The notes beneath the pieces are model-generated. The model saw only the letters and a program-made list of their open reading frames with translations. It had not been told where the DNA came from and did no database searches. The position numbers were made by a program, and so were the translations under genes. A DNA stretch of 22,073 nucleotides from an uncultured Corynebacterium sp. (GTDB taxonomy: Bacteria > Actinomycetota > Actinomycetes > Mycobacteriales > Mycobacteriaceae). The stretch covers positions 1 through 22,073 of the forward strand of contig NZ_CALTVG010000037.1 in assembly GCF_943912665.1 (NCBI RefSeq). Reading direction: 5' to 3'. Shown here in pieces: positions 21,665 to 22,073 of this stretch. The first letter of the stretch is position 1. Each line of letters opens with the position of its first letter.

Positions 21665-22073
21665 ATGGGGGTATTAGAAACCTACTTCCGCTACCGCAAC
21701 TCGGGGATGACGCTAGTGGAACACGCATCCAGCTCACCCGATAAGCTTCGCGCGCTCGGCGCCGACGCCAGTGATGCCGCCGAGCTTGCCCGCCTGCACC
21801 GCATCTACTTCGGCCCCACCCGTTTTACTGGTAAACAACGCAAAGCCCGCGCCGCGGCTATAGCCCAAAAGCACGGCCTAGCCACCCTGGCACTCATCGA
21901 GTCCTACGCCACCCGGGTGAAGAAAGAGCTCGATGCCTGGAACCTGCGCGCACGCCTTGCTGCCACACCAGCCCACAAAATCCGGGAAGTCGCCGTAAAA
22001 AGACTTAAAGAACTTAAGGAGAAACGCGAACACAAACCGGGGGTGCGGTTTACCTACCGCACACAGGGACCCA
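21665..22073 (+). CDS. Probable HNH-endonuclease-family protein (N-terminal part, cut by window edge)
   Basis: The first 136 residues of an open frame that runs off the right edge. It is soluble, strongly basic and mostly helical: AELARLHRIYFG, then FTGKQRKARAAAIAQKHGLATLALIESYATRVKK, then a Lys/Arg-rich helix (about 104-125) ending in GVRFTYRTQGP. The HGLATLALIE...VK...W.LR pattern followed by GVR..YR..GP resembles the N-terminal region of multicopy corynebacterial proteins that carry a C-terminal HNH nuclease motif. That motif would lie outside the window, so the call is by recall only. The 3' part is richer in A than the neighbouring genes (AAAAAGACTTAAAG), which may hint at a different origin. 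If wrong, treat it as hypothetical. Confidence 0.55.
   Translation, partial: MGVLETYFRYRNSGMTLVEHASSSPDKLRALGADASDAAELARLHRIYFGPTRFTGKQRKARAAAIAQKHGLATLALIESYATRVKKELDAWNLRARLAATPAHKIREVAVKRLKELKEKREHKPGVRFTYRTQGP

Overview
The window looks like chromosomal DNA from a Corynebacterium. The DNA is GC-rich. The sodA, ldh, LCP protein, pheA, phosphoglycerate-mutase-like, septum-formation, GntR (FarR-like) and serS genes follow an order I recall from C. glutamicum. At least nine genes start with an RTG codon 6-8 bp downstream of a TAnnnT box and have no good Shine-Dalgarno sequence, the leaderless arrangement common in corynebacteria. Presence of a glpD-glpF-glpK operon suggests a species other than C. 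glutamicum. I cannot name the species. I see no CRISPR array, insertion sequence, tRNA or rRNA, and most of the window is core genome.

Layout. (1) 1-1375: sodA (minus, its 3' end lies off the left edge) is divergent from msrA (plus); both belong to oxidative-stress defence. (2) 1372-4995: a membrane-anchored alpha/beta hydrolase (minus) is divergent from ldh, whose stop codon overlaps the GTG start of a glycerophosphodiester phosphodiesterase. (3) 5017-7421: a DUF5926-like protein of unknown function converges on an LCP-family cell-wall ligase. A spacer with two hairpins and a 3 x 9 bp tandem repeat lies between them. (4) 7502-10945: a CPBP-type membrane protease and an amidase (minus, 4-bp overlap) are divergent from pheA and a histidine-phosphatase gene, across only 33 bp. 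(5) 10960-14525: a small zincin, a duplicated septum-formation-domain protein and a HutC-type GntR regulator (all minus) are divergent from serS. A clean 18-bp palindrome sits in the regulator/serS gap. (6) 14586-16313: a PlsC-like acyltransferase carries a long C-terminal extension that ends in what looks like a degenerate HAD domain. A strong intrinsic terminator follows. (7) 16639-20747: the glpD-glpF-glpK operon for glycerol uptake, phosphorylation and oxidation. (8) 20780-22073: a Cof-type HAD phosphatase, then the start of a probable HNH-endonuclease-family protein cut by the right edge.

The metabolic thread is glycerol and glycerol-3-phosphate. The phosphodiesterase releases G3P from phosphodiesters, GlpF and GlpK make it from external glycerol, GlpD oxidises it to DHAP, and PlsC-type enzymes use G3P-derived acceptors for phospholipid. 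Ldh handles pyruvate at the end of the same catabolic route. The second thread is the envelope: LCP ligase, septum-formation protein, membrane hydrolase and membrane protease.

The points most worth a second look are the PlsC-HAD fusion, the TGGT-N4-ACCA operator between the GntR gene and serS, the dense set of leaderless promoters (including a 33-bp divergent pair), and the hairpin between glpD and glpF. None of these amounts to a clearly new multi-gene system.
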